Source: a virus
Strand: one strand, 5' to 3'
IMG/VR virus record: IMGVR_UViG_3300048105_000327
Coordinates: 1-50,651 of that record
Length of the DNA stretch: 50,651 bases
This document shows positions 24,267 to 31,763 of this stretch, in pieces. Positions within the stretch are counted from its first letter, which is position 1, and every line of letters starts with the position of its first letter. A program made the position numbers and the translations under genes. Below the pieces are notes generated by a model. The model was not told where the DNA came from and made no database searches. It saw only the letters and a list, made by a program, of their open reading frames with translations.

Positions 24267-24620
24267 TTTTGAGGAAAACCCCCGAACGCAAAGGGTCACA
24301 AGGAAAGTGACCTCCAGCCAAGTAGGGCCATTGAGAAACATCGAGTAACGGAAAACGGCTCGATAGATTCTGACGATGACAAGTGACCACGTTTATCGCG
24401 TGGAACTTAGATTCTGATACATCTAAACAAACCTAAACCAATCGTAGTATGTAAGTCATTGCGGAAGCCTATGTAGGCTCCGCGAGCCTTGGCACTTGCA
24501 TAGCGGCCGAAAGCCGTTAATACGAATCGATAAGCCAAAGGCGGAGGAAGGGAGGGTAGACTATTCTGCGCATATGCATATGCGCGGTTCAGTCAAAGCG
24601 AAACAAGAAAGTTCGCAATG
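24267..24620 (+). ncRNA. Structured non-coding stretch
   Basis: No supported gene. Hairpins such as CGCGTTTATCGCG followed by TTAG near 24395-24411, and a palindromic run CGCATATGCATATGCG near 24567-24582, lead into the tandem array at 24621. Confidence 0.4.
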
Positions 24621-24928
24621 GGTAACACGTAATGGTGACCTTAGAAAATCGTTAGCAGGTATGCTAACTTAGAGCGGACGACGGGAAGTATCTTAAGATA
24701 CTACCCTAGAAAACCGCAAAAAGATAAATCGTTAGCAGGCATTGAAGACCATACGCTAACTTATCCGGTAACACGTAATGGTGACCTTAGAAAATCGTTA
24801 GCAGGTATGCTAACTTAGAGCGGGATGGGAAGTATCTTAGTATCTTAAGATACTACCCTAGAAACCCACATAAGACAAATCGTTAGCAGGTACGCTAACT
24901 ATCCGGTAACACGTAATGGTGACCTTAG
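24621..24928 (+). repeat. Tandem array of hairpin-TAG modules
   Basis: Three module types alternate. A: GGTAACACGTAATGGTGACC-TTAG at 24621-24644, 24767-24790 and 24905-24928 (identical). B: GTTAGC...GCTAAC, usually with TTAG, at 24651, 24731 (expanded loop), 24797 and 24882. C: GGGAAGTATCTTAAGATACT...CCC-TAG at 24683-24709 and an expanded version at 24827-24861. Each is a hairpin closed by TAG or nearly so. The array ends directly at the AGGAGG of the gene at 24944. Confidence 0.7.
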
Positions 24929-24943
24929 AAGGAGGAATTATAC

Positions 24944-25177
24944 ATGAAAATAGTATGTTTTAAACCAATGATGACAGACGACGGAAGAAAAGGAATCTGC
25001 GGAGCAGTGCAAATAACCGGGTTCGACCCCAGTAAGCACACGCTTCGTCAAGACCTACCATGCCGAGGATGCGGTTTGGCTGGAAACTACGATGGTGTTG
25101 GTGACGAGTGGACCGCTGAGGTTCACAATAAACTGACCGCCATCAATGGTACAGTCAAACCTGTTCGCGAACTGTGA
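24944..25177 (+). CDS. Small zinc-binding-like protein
   Basis: 77 residues behind AAGGAGGAATTATAC. Cys at 5 and 19, then CRGCG at about 46-49, suggest a zinc site (KIVCFKP...KGICGAV...LPCRGCGLAG). Two strands flank the Cys pair. No family recognised. Confidence 0.6.
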   Translation: MKIVCFKPMMTDDGRKGICGAVQITGFDPSKHTLRQDLPCRGCGLAGNYDGVGDEWTAEVHNKLTAINGTVKPVREL

Positions 25178-25199
25178 ATCAAAGAGTTTTACCCCTATC

Positions 25200-25236
25200 G
25201 GACCCAAAATCGAATACCAACGATGGCGGTCCTCAG
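25200..25236 (+). ncRNA. GGACC two-stem element, copy 3
   Basis: GGACC/GGTCC outer stem, ATCG/CGAT inner stem enclosing AATACCAA, ending TCAG. Followed by CCCAATTATTGGG hairpin, AAGGAAAG and the ATG at 25272. Same inner stem as the copy at 30347. Confidence 0.65.
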
Positions 25237-25271
25237 TCCCCAATTATTGGGCGACAAGGAAAGTGAAATAC

Positions 25272-25589
25272 ATGATTGAAATAGCGATTATTGTACTATT
25301 TAGTACTTTGACGATGAATGGAATTGCAAAACCAAGACCACCACGACCTAAACTGAAGCCCGGCGAGAAACAGCCGACACTTGGCTTCATGAAGAAGTCG
25401 AACGGAATTAAACTAACAGCAACAGTCAACAATGCGACAATTGTCGCAATAGAAGGTTACTGTCCACACAGACACCCCCTAAACCGAAAGATGTCCAAAA
25501 ACATCGACTGGTTTGGGATGAAATATGCTGTGTGGCGTAACCACTGCGTACGTTGTAATGTTGAATACCATCTCGTTAGAGAAAAGTAG
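25272..25589 (+). CDS. Membrane-anchored or secreted Cys-containing protein
   Basis: 105 residues from the ATG behind AAGGAAAGTGAAATAC; upstream in-frame codons lie in the RNA element. A hydrophobic N-terminus (IEIAIIVLFSTLTMNGIA, 2-19) is a signal anchor. A Pro/Lys-rich linker follows, then YCPHRHPLNR...HCVRCNVEYH, a probable C-x2-H...C-x2-C zinc site. Function unknown. Confidence 0.6.
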   Translation: MIEIAIIVLFSTLTMNGIAKPRPPRPKLKPGEKQPTLGFMKKSNGIKLTATVNNATIVAIEGYCPHRHPLNRKMSKNIDWFGMKYAVWRNHCVRCNVEYHLVREK

Positions 25590-25598
25590 TTACACTTA

Positions 25599-25636
25599 GG
25601 ACCCGAAATGATTACCCAATCAGAGTAGGTCCACAG
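25599..25636 (+). ncRNA. GGACC two-stem element, copy 4
   Basis: GGACC/GGTCC and TGATT/AATCA stems, loop ACCC/ACCCA variant, ending ACAG immediately before the ATG at 25637. This junction, TAG/CAG touching the start codon, is the clearest link between the element and translation starts in this part. Confidence 0.7.
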
Positions 25637-25768
25637 ATGGAAGTCAGATGGACGAATATCAGTATGAAGATAGACTTTGAAGGAAACGTTGTCAAGACCT
25701 ATGAGAATGAAGAAATGATTTTGGAAGTAACGGAAGGTACAATGCTAATCGGGGGACTCCCCGAATGA
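25637..25768 (+). CDS. 43-residue hypothetical protein
   Basis: The ATG directly follows ACAG of the RNA element without a Shine-Dalgarno, and the stop overlaps the next ATG (ATGA). Beta-type sequence (VRWTNISMKIDFEGNVVKTY). Support comes from both junctions; no family recognised. Confidence 0.6.
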   Translation: MEVRWTNISMKIDFEGNVVKTYENEEMILEVTEGTMLIGGLPE

Positions 25769-25950
25769 GCGTACCTTCTGCATATTTCCTTAGCATTCAG
25801 CATCTTTGGGTCGACAAGAACTTCAAATCCACAAACCAGTGGGAAGAAGCCGAATTTATCATGGAAGGAAGCCTTCCGGTGCGTATCAACAAACCGGATA
25901 GCGACTATGCCAAGATGATGGACTTCGCACGAAGTCTTGACGAAAACTGA
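25765..25950 (+). CDS. 61-residue hypothetical protein
   Basis: ATGA-coupled to the 43-residue gene. Small acidic protein with aromatic residues (FLSIQHLWVDKNFKS). No family recognised. Confidence 0.55.
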   Translation: MSVPSAYFLSIQHLWVDKNFKSTNQWEEAEFIMEGSLPVRINKPDSDYAKMMDFARSLDEN

Positions 25951-25969
25951 ATCGGAAAGAAATTTTCAG

Positions 25970-26009
25970 GGCCGAGTAGGTGAATCACCAATTCACTGAA
26001 AGGCCTCAG
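25970..26009 (+). ncRNA. GGACC-type element, variant copy 5
   Basis: Same architecture with changed stems: outer GGCC/GGCC, inner GTGAAT/ATTCAC, loop CACCA, ending TCAG followed at once by an ATG. Replacement of both sides of both stems is good evidence for a structured RNA. Confidence 0.6.
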
Positions 26010-26018
26010 ATGGTAGAA

Positions 26019-26085
26019 TGTAGTGGTATTGATAGTACCCAACACGCTACTATAATGGAAGGAGGAATATTATAACCTCTTCCGC
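26019..26085 (+). promoter_or_regulatory. Promoter cassette copy 2
   Basis: TGTAG, an imperfect palindrome GGTATTGATAGTACC (26024-26038), ACGCTACTATAATGG (26044-26058), then AAGGAGG and a GGAGG...CCTC hairpin. Heads a 590-nt structured region. A 21-codon frame from the ATG at 26010 reads through it and is probably not a gene. Confidence 0.6.
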
Positions 26086-26678
26086 CGGTACAAATAATGT
26101 ACCTTAGTCTAGGGCAGTCCGCCCAAAATAGACCAAATAACCCCAAACATTGGGGACAGCAATGGATATTGCAGTAGTAAGTATAAGTAACATAATGATT
26201 TGAAGTGATTAAACTAAAAGTGTACGGGGTTTGGTACCCCCGGAGAAACAGTGATTGAACGAATATGAATGTGAACGTAACGGAGGAAGATGTCCAACAA
26301 AGTGACATCTTCCGGAACTTGCATGGTATTGCGGTACTTGACCCCCGATTGATTTCGGGTAACCGGATATAAACACGGTGAAATAATTGTAGTGATACGA
26401 GTGGGGCGTTAGATTCCACTTCCGACAACGTAATTGTTGGATGCAAGAGAATAGGCGATTCTCCCAAGAACTTGAGGACTGGAATGGTAATCAAGAAGTC
26501 GTAATGACGCGGCGAGCCACTTTTAATAAAACAACGGCCAAGAAGCGGCCATAGAAGGATACGGAGGAAACAGACAGACTACACCGTATCAAATTAACCA
26601 ACAGTCGAGAAAAAATAAAAAGGGAAAGTCTAGCAATACTAATTCGCTATGATGAACTGACCCCTGTTTCCATAGATT
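26086..26678 (+). ncRNA. Structured non-coding region
   Basis: No well-supported gene in 590 nt. Hairpins include GGTACAAATAATGTACC-TTAG (26097-26115), CCCCAAACATTGGGG-ACAG, a perfect 9-bp stem GGAAGATGT/ACATCTTCC near 26284-26313, GAGAATAGGCGATTCTC and GGCCAAGAAGCGGCC-ATAG. Probably a long structured RNA from cassette copy 2. Confidence 0.45.
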
Positions 26679-26742
26679 GACCACTTGTGGTCTTTCCTGC
26701 AACCCTCCAAGGTTGTGGGAGTAGGAGTGACTTCCTACTTAG
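26679..26742 (+). ncRNA. Three-hairpin TTAG element, copy A
   Basis: GACCACTTGTGGTC, TTTCCTG, then CAACCCTCCAAGGTTG, GTGGGAG and GTAGGA...TCCTAC ending TTAG. Six nt later the basic-protein gene begins (26749). Related copies at 27236 and 27538. Confidence 0.65.
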
Positions 26743-26748
26743 ATTAAG

Positions 26749-27054
26749 ATGCCTAAAATTAGGAAAAGAAATAAGAAATTTAAGCACCATAAAGGTCACA
26801 AAAATAAGATGAAGCCGAAGGCTAAAGAAACCAAAACAGAAAGGCGTGAGCGAATACATGACAAAGATGTAAAACGCCGCATTACTGCGGAGGAGGAAGC
26901 ATCACATATCCGACATGGATTTAAGACAAGAAAGCGTGCAGATACGACTAAAGCGTATTTCCTGCGTGACAAATACTTGTCTAAGAAGCATAATCAAAAT
27001 GCAAGAAACTGGAATAGTGCGGTTAAAAAATACAATAATTCTAAAAAATCTTAA
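26749..27054 (+). CDS. Very basic 101-residue protein
   Basis: ATG 6 nt after the TTAG of the three-hairpin element, no Shine-Dalgarno. More than a third of residues are Lys/Arg (KIRKRNKKFKHHKGHKNK, later KKYNNSKKS), with a helical middle (ERRERIHDKDVKRRITAEEEA). Predicted to bind nucleic acid, and being flanked by structured RNA it is a candidate RNA-binding protein of this system. No family recognised. Confidence 0.6.
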   Translation: MPKIRKRNKKFKHHKGHKNKMKPKAKETKTERRERIHDKDVKRRITAEEEASHIRHGFKTRKRADTTKAYFLRDKYLSKKHNQNARNWNSAVKKYNNSKKS

Positions 27055-27235
27055 GCAATTCCCCGAGACGGGGAAAACCCATCCAAAATGGATGTACACC
27101 TCTGAGAAGAGGTGTCAGCGGCCCTACAAATTGGGTCATAGTTATGGGGGTGGTCCCAGCCATCAAATGATGGGGTAGAAAACCACCGTGCAAAGAGAAG
27201 CGACGAAACAGCATTCTCCCAGATTGGCCACTTGT
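27055..27235 (+). ncRNA. Hairpin cluster
   Basis: Back-to-back hairpins: CCCCGAGACGGGG, CATCCAAAATGGATG, ACACCTCTGAGAAGAGGTGT-CAG and a nested GTGGT...CCATCAAATGATGG...ACCAC. No gene. Directly follows the basic-protein stop. Confidence 0.5.
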
Positions 27236-27287
27236 GGCCTTTCCTGCAACCCTCCAAGGTTGTGGGGGTAGGATTTATCCTACTTAG
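27236..27287 (+). ncRNA. Three-hairpin TTAG element, copy B
   Basis: GGCCACTTGTGGCC (compared with GACCAC/GTGGTC in copies A and C, a compensated change), CAACCCTCCAAGGTTG, then GTAGGATTTATCCTAC-TTAG. No long gene follows; a 20-codon frame with an 11-bp hairpin in it does. Confidence 0.65.
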
Positions 27288-27373
27288 TTTACCATGAACG
27301 AAATCGCTTTATTAGTTTGGGCCCGACGCTGTTGCGTTGGGTCCTACTATGAGTGATTCTGTAAATGGACCAG

Positions 27374-27435
27374 TGTAGCACTACCGATACTATTCGGCAC
27401 GCTACTATAATGGAAGGAGGGGAAGCCCTCCACAG
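27374..27435 (+). promoter_or_regulatory. Promoter cassette copy 3
   Basis: TGTAG (27374), a weak palindrome CTACCGATACTATTCGG, ACGCTACTATAATGG (27399-27413), AAGGAGGGG and the perfect hairpin GGAGGGGAAGCCCTCC ending ACAG at 27435. Heads the longest hairpin run (to 28657). Confidence 0.6.
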
Positions 27436-27537
27436 TTTGGCACTTGTGCCAGACCGGCATCACTTGTGATGTCGGTGATAGGACTCCAATCCTATCATAG
27501 TAAGGGTGTTAACGCCCAACTTAGATTGACCACTTGT
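27436..27537 (+). ncRNA. Hairpin run after cassette copy 3
   Basis: TGGCACTTGTGCCA, CCGGCATCACTTGTGATGTCGG split as CATCAC/GTGATG, GATAGGACTCCAATCCTATC-ATAG, and GGGTGTTAACGCCC followed by TTAG. The CACTTGTG hairpin tip repeats three times in this area. Confidence 0.5.
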
Positions 27538-27587
27538 GGTCTTTCCTGCGGACTCCAATCCGTGGGGGTAGGATTTATCCTACTTAG
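27538..27587 (+). ncRNA. Three-hairpin TTAG element, copy C
   Basis: GACCACTTGTGGTC, then CGGACTCCAATCCG in place of CAACCCTCCAAGGTTG (both sides of stem 2 changed), then GTAGGATTTATCCTAC-TTAG. Confidence 0.65.
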
Positions 27588-28623
27588 GATGCGGAAATTA
27601 TGCAACACAACATAGTATCCGCGTAGTAATCTGACGAATGGCATCAGCCCTGTAATGGGGTCAGCGAGTAACATCGCTCTAAGCCGAATGTTCAGACGGA
27701 CACAGCGACGCGTGGTTTGGCCACCTTGCTGTGCAATTGTGTCCTGCCGGGGAGTAGCATAAAGTACTCCTTGGTAAGGCAAGGAGGAAATCATATACAA
27801 ATGTGATTTTAATGCACTTCAACTTAACTGAAAAGTGAGAATAGCAATTATGCGTCGGGGTAAAAACCTGACCGTAAATTGACATGCCCATATGAAAAAG
27901 ATGGGACGAACCTGCGCCGAGGAATGAGAAACTCGGCTATCAACGGACCCCGGAGGAACCGTATTCGATAAGCATTAAGCACTAGGTAAAGCCCTGCAAG
28001 GCCTGAACTAGTGTGGATGTCGAAGGACTCTGGAAGAAATTGGACACCCCTTTTGGGGTGATAAGGGCCAACGCTGGTCCCTAGAAGAGATTCTAGGGGG
28101 ATTACCGGTTGGTCTAATGTACTGTGGCTCCCTATGCCATGGGCACCTAAACTGATTGCGAAAGCAAGAAGACTAGGCAGGTGACATCGAGACCGTACTT
28201 TAACGGTCTGACAGCGGCGTCTAAAATACGCCAAAAGCACTAGAAAGAGAATGACGTAAGGAAGCGGAGTAAAATCCCGTGAATCTTGCGCGACCCGAAA
28301 GGGTGTTGAAGGTTAAAATACGCTTACTGGAAGAACACAAAGCCAGTATGATGTTTACTTGTGTTGAGGAGGCTTTTGAAGTTTTGAATAACTTCAGACG
28401 AATTGAAAATCAATCGGGTCAACTTAAAAACAATACAAGAAGCGGAGTAAATGCCCAAGGAACCAGCGATTTAGGTTGACCCCTACAAAATGTTGGAACT
28501 GTTAACTGGGCCTCCCCTTGCTACCCCCCGGAAGGGACACGTAGGTAGAATGAGAACTGTCATCTCTTTAATCTTGACAGTACTAATTCGACAACTGGTA
28601 CTTTTGTACTGGGAAAGGTGATT
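27588..28623 (+). ncRNA. About 1 kb hairpin-rich RNA candidate
   Basis: No convincing gene over 1 kb. Strong pairings include CACCCCTTTTGGGGTG near 28045-28060, TCCCTAGAAGAGATTCTAGGG near 28077-28098 and GACCGTACTTTAACGGTC near 28191-28208. A 66-codon frame at 28279 is crossed by hairpins and rejected. The unit is bounded by a promoter cassette upstream and an oligo-T terminator downstream, so it may be one large structured RNA comparable in style to the ornate RNAs of phages. Confidence 0.45.
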
Positions 28624-28657
28624 GGCGTGGACTTAGGTTCACGCCATTATTTTTTTG
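28624..28657 (+). terminator. Hairpin plus T-tract
   Basis: GGCGTG...CACGCC with a 10-nt loop, followed by ATTATTTTTTT. Closes the long RNA region that starts at cassette copy 3. Archaeal termination depends on oligo-T, which is present. Confidence 0.65.
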
Positions 28658-28658
28658 T

Positions 28659-28676
28659 TGTATGATTACAACATAG
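28659..28676 (+). promoter_or_regulatory. Hairpin-ATAG before a start
   Basis: GTTGT...ACAAC stem, then ATAG at 28673-28676, two nt before the ATG at 28679. It shows that the start is 28679 and not the in-frame codons further upstream, which lie in the stem. Confidence 0.6.
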
Positions 28677-28678
28677 AC

Positions 28679-28963
28679 ATGAACATTATGAGACAAATGG
28701 TAATCACGGTATGTACAAGAACCTACGATGGTGAAGAAACGGCTGAGTACCACGGTACTTATGTAAGTCGTCAAAATGCTTGGGATAAAGTAAAACGAAT
28801 TGCAGGAGAACACTGTTCTTATACAACGTTGGAAACACATCCACGCTTTACTGGGCTAATCGTACCAATAAACGACCAGCCAACAAGATATATACCCGGA
28901 GTAGGCTTTCCAGAACAAAATAAATACGAAGGCCACTACTTTATTATCAAACCAGTGATTTGA
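28679..28963 (+). CDS. Hypothetical protein, 94 residues
   Basis: Start set by the hairpin-ATAG. Mixed alpha/beta protein (QMVITVCTRTYDGEETAEYH, then FTGLIVPINDQP). No motif recognised. Begins directly after the terminator at 28657, so it either has its own promoter or is reached by read-through. Confidence 0.6.
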   Translation: MNIMRQMVITVCTRTYDGEETAEYHGTYVSRQNAWDKVKRIAGEHCSYTTLETHPRFTGLIVPINDQPTRYIPGVGFPEQNKYEGHYFIIKPVI

Positions 28964-28980
28964 CATCAATAATTCATTCA

Positions 28981-29020
28981 GGACCAAGTAACCGTAATAC
29001 CAAGCGGTGAACGTCCTTAG
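28981..29020 (+). ncRNA. GGACC two-stem element, copy 6
   Basis: Outer stem GGAC/GTCC, inner ACCG/CGGT around TAATACCAAG, ending TTAG. Followed by the ACCCCTACGGGGG hairpin and GGAGG before the ATG at 29044; the same order follows copy 7. Confidence 0.65.
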
Positions 29021-29043
29021 ACCCCTACGGGGGAGGATTAACT

Positions 29044-29445
29044 ATGGAAACTAAGACGAAAAAGAACGAGAAACCTGTTTGTAGTTTTTGCAAACTACCA
29101 ATTACGGAGGACCACATTGTAACCAAAATGGTTGGATGTACTCTTCCTCCAGTGGAAGTCAAGCAAGTGCCCGTACCCGATACGCGGTACCGGAAAAAGA
29201 TTGAACACCCATCTGAAGGAAGTTTGGTGTTGTATCGAAATACACCAAACACGCGAAATATGCTTGCATATGACGTTGGCGACCTTGATGATAACGATTT
29301 TGAACGGAAGTTCAGACATGAAACACCGTATCATCGAAGTTGCTATGATGTGATATCAGCGAAAAATTTCGCGCTTCGCATCGGCAAATACCAACGACGT
29401 TTTAAATGGAGACTGAGAAAGGAATTGGAAAAGCAACAACAGTAA
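29044..29445 (+). CDS. Zinc-binding-like hypothetical protein
   Basis: 133 residues behind GGGGGAGGATTAACT. CSFCKLPI near 14-17 and YHRSC near 102-106 give a split zinc site (C-x2-C...H-x2-C), a layout of treble-clef or RING-like proteins. Basic C-terminal helix (KYQRRFKWRLRKELEKQQQ). No family recognised. Confidence 0.6.
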   Translation: METKTKKNEKPVCSFCKLPITEDHIVTKMVGCTLPPVEVKQVPVPDTRYRKKIEHPSEGSLVLYRNTPNTRNMLAYDVGDLDDNDFERKFRHETPYHRSCYDVISAKNFALRIGKYQRRFKWRLRKELEKQQQ

Positions 29446-29464
29446 TTCGTTACCAATGTTACTA

Positions 29465-29503
29465 GGACCAAGTAGCCACCTACCAAGTGGTGAAAGTCCG
29501 TAG
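29465..29503 (+). ncRNA. GGACC two-stem element, copy 7
   Basis: Outer GGAC/GTCC, inner CCAC/GTGG, loop CTACCAA, ending GTAG. Followed by ACCCCTACGGGGG and GGAGTTGAAAAT before the ATG at 29531. Confidence 0.65.
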
Positions 29504-29530
29504 ACCCCTACGGGGGTTGGAGTTGAAAAT

Positions 29531-30331
29531 ATGAACCAACAAAAAACAAAAGAAGAGAAAGGAACTATGTTTCTGGGACTGATTACGTTCGCAATGACCA
29601 TTGCGCACTACGACCAGAAGCGAAAGAACGACGACAAGATGCCATACGCTATCCATCCTATGATGGTTGCGATGAATCCGAGTACGGTGCTAAATAGCGT
29701 GCTGATAGGGATTGACCTCCTGAAAGCACGCACAGCGGCACTACTACACGATGTCATCGAAGACTGCAAAGAAGAAGACCTGACCCGTACATGGGACTAC
29801 CTACAACAACACGTAGGTCCATCAGGACTCTTTGGCAAGGAACTTAATGTTCCTGAAGGACCGGACAGAAAAAGATTGATGCTAACACGAATTATCAATT
29901 ACTGTCTGTTCATGTGTGGAATAGATTACCGCAATGGCGACATTGCAGGAATGACCGTTGGTAGCAATGTCTTGGACATTGTCACTGAACTGACGGTTCC
30001 AAAAGACGCACATCCTGACGGACACTACGACACGGGCGACAAGCCTGCACGTAAGGCATGGGAACGCTCCCTTGACCGAATGTATCAAATGTCGAAACTT
30101 GCACTTTGCGTGACATACAATGACAAGTTGTACAACATGCGCTCACCAATGCCCGGCCGCGACCCAACTGCGGCCACGATGGGATACGGTGAGTACTTGG
30201 ACAACATTGTTTTCGTTCTATCACAAAAACACGGTATTGCCATTCATGGCCATATCACGGACGATGCGTTGCATGCAATAGAATTGCACCGAGCGCGCGC
30301 TTCTGCTATTACGAAAGTAACAAGAAAGTAG
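29531..30331 (+). CDS. HD hydrolase of the RelA/SpoT (Mesh1) type
   Basis: 266 residues. Order of motifs: AHYDQKRKNDDKMPYAIHP (His26, His42; the usual 'A...H...RK..G.PY..HP'), LLHDVIEDC (His73-Asp74, Glu77-Asp78) and YNDKLYNMRS (Asp of the last HD ligand). This matches the metal-dependent HD domain of SpoT/Mesh1 hydrolases that remove pyrophosphate from (p)ppGpp or act on related nucleotides. No synthetase domain is present. In a virus it could lower an alarmone or alter nucleotide pools. Its stop is followed by the copy-8 element. Confidence 0.8.
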   Translation: MNQQKTKEEKGTMFLGLITFAMTIAHYDQKRKNDDKMPYAIHPMMVAMNPSTVLNSVLIGIDLLKARTAALLHDVIEDCKEEDLTRTWDYLQQHVGPSGLFGKELNVPEGPDRKRLMLTRIINYCLFMCGIDYRNGDIAGMTVGSNVLDIVTELTVPKDAHPDGHYDTGDKPARKAWERSLDRMYQMSKLALCVTYNDKLYNMRSPMPGRDPTAATMGYGEYLDNIVFVLSQKHGIAIHGHITDDALHAIELHRARASAITKVTRK

Positions 30332-30346
30332 TGCCTTATCGAAACA

Positions 30347-30383
30347 GGACCCAAAATCGAATACCAACGATGGCGGTCCTTAG
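30347..30383 (+). ncRNA. GGACC two-stem element, copy 8
   Basis: GGACC/GGTCC, inner ATCG/CGAT, AATACCAA tip, ending TTAG. Followed by TTTCCCTTTATGGGAA and CAGGAGTTGAAAAAC. Confidence 0.65.
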
Positions 30384-30405
30384 TTTCCCTTTATGGGAAC
30401 AGGAG

Positions 30406-31089
30406 TTGAAAAACGCAAAACAAAGCAAACAACCAAACAACGAATTCAACCTAAGAATTATACTACCTGAAAAGAAAGGTACTACGGAATTAACACGACT
30501 AGACCAAACAAATGCCCTGAAGATTTTGTCTTCATACGGCGGGTTGAGAAGTGTAAATTGCACTGGGATAACATTCACCAATAATAGAAAGATGAAGATG
30601 TGTATAGATGGCACGGACGCAAGGCCCCGTAAAAGGGGTTCTAGGCGTGCGGCCCGTATCAAAAACTCAGTTTTTACGAACTGTAAGTTTGATTGTCACA
30701 TCATTAACTTTGTTAAACTCAAGAAAACGAAGACACCCGGCGGTGTCATTGAAAATTGTAATTTTACTAGGGCCATATTTACTGGTCGTATCTACAAGGT
30801 GATGTTCCGAGATTGTGATTTTAGAAGTGCTGACCTATCAAAGGCAGAACTCAAATCTGTGCAGTTCGTAAACTGTAATTTTAGAGGTACTAAACTACCT
30901 AACAAAGAAGATGGAACGAAAACCATCGACTATCGAAACACTCTAGGTAATCATAATCGTAACCCGTTTAACTGGGAACGACGAAATCTTGACCGAATCA
31001 AGTATGATAAAAATGCTAAAGGTATGAACCCTGACAAGGTTGCCCGAAAGCATATTAATTCTGGAAAACGAATTCGCAAGACCCGTTGA
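30406..31089 (+). CDS. Pentapeptide-repeat protein
   Basis: About 227 residues. The middle (about 85-175) has pentapeptide repeats with Cys/Asn and central Phe/Leu: FTNCKFD, IENCNFTRAIF, FRDCDFRSADLSKAEL, FVNCNFRGTKL. These build a right-handed beta-helix and in some proteins mimic DNA or block topoisomerase. A basic C-terminal tail follows (RKHINSGKRIRKTR). The start is uncertain: TTG 30406 follows CAGGAG; the ATG 30370 lies inside the RNA element, and GTG 30331 is the farthest option. Confidence 0.65.
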   Translation: MKNAKQSKQPNNEFNLRIILPEKKGTTELTRLDQTNALKILSSYGGLRSVNCTGITFTNNRKMKMCIDGTDARPRKRGSRRAARIKNSVFTNCKFDCHIINFVKLKKTKTPGGVIENCNFTRAIFTGRIYKVMFRDCDFRSADLSKAELKSVQFVNCNFRGTKLPNKEDGTKTIDYRNTLGNHNRNPFNWERRNLDRIKYDKNAKGMNPDKVARKHINSGKRIRKTR

Positions 31090-31200
31090 AATAAACGGAG
31101 TAGCACACGCCGATGAGCGTGTTGACCGCAATACCCTGAAGGTTTCGACCTTGGGTGAGCCGTCGCAGTTCGCCCAATTGGGCGATAGGAATTGAAAAAT
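31090..31200 (+). ncRNA. Structured leader with hairpin-ATAG
   Basis: ACACGC/GCGTGT and AAGGTTTCGACCTT hairpins enclosed by ACGG...CCGT and ending GCAG, then CGCCCAATTGGGCG-ATAG (31170-31187). GGAATTGAAAAAT leads to the ATG at 31201. Confidence 0.5.
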
Positions 31201-31746
31201 ATGAATATAATGATTATGATTTTGGTCGCTATGATGGTGACTACGATTGCAACGCGAAAAAAATACGTAAAGATTGAAACTAACCTCGAATGGTGGCGCG
31301 CAAACGAAATTGTGTACCAAGTCATTGCGGAGGTTTTGGTTTCGTACGAGAAGAAACTGATGGAACACATGAAAAAGTATCCAAGCCTAATCTTCAAACC
31401 AAGCATGCGGCAGGAAACTGCTGACAAGATTGGTGCCACATACATTATTGACGAGGAAGATTACAAGGAAACTACTGTCAAGAACCCGTACAAGGGTGAC
31501 ACACGGTACCCCGTGGAATCATGGGACGACGATGGAAACTTCACTGTTGGAGAACCAACAGTGGATACATCGGAATACATTACACAGCCTTCTGCACTTG
31601 TTGTAGGGCAAGTGTTTATTGAATTGGCACCCACATTGAACACCCTCGTTCAAGACTACTATGAGGCTAAGAAAACCGAAGACATGGAAGTACTAGCAAA
31701 TTGGTACGACAAGGCAAGCGTCGTTATTCCCCTACTTTGGGACTGA
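31201..31746 (+). CDS. Membrane-anchored hypothetical protein
   Basis: 181 residues from the ATG behind GGAATTGAAAAAT; a TTG three codons earlier is in frame but lies in the leader. N-terminal hydrophobic segment (IMIMILVAMMVTTIA, 3-18) then RKK, a signal anchor with the body probably cytoplasmic. The rest is acidic alpha/beta. No family recognised. Confidence 0.6.
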   Translation: MNIMIMILVAMMVTTIATRKKYVKIETNLEWWRANEIVYQVIAEVLVSYEKKLMEHMKKYPSLIFKPSMRQETADKIGATYIIDEEDYKETTVKNPYKGDTRYPVESWDDDGNFTVGEPTVDTSEYITQPSALVVGQVFIELAPTLNTLVQDYYEAKKTEDMEVLANWYDKASVVIPLLWD

Positions 31747-31763
31747 ATCATAAAAAACAATTA

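Noticed and set aside
24621-24928. CRISPR array
   Set aside because: Repeats are unequal, self-complementary and alternate among three types, with no unique spacers of constant length; no cas genes besides an isolated Cas4-like nuclease.
26010-26075. 21-codon frame touching the TCAG of a GGACC-type element
   Set aside because: It runs through the promoter cassette; in the other cassette copies the frame is not kept, so conservation is at the DNA level.
26265-26372. 35-codon frame
   Set aside because: A perfect 9-bp hairpin (GGAAGATGT/ACATCTTCC) lies in it and no leader signal precedes it. Possible but unsupported.
28279-28479. 66-codon frame from a GTG
   Set aside because: No ribosome site; contains ACCCGAAAGGGT and GAAGT...ACTTC hairpins and sits in a promoter-to-terminator RNA unit.
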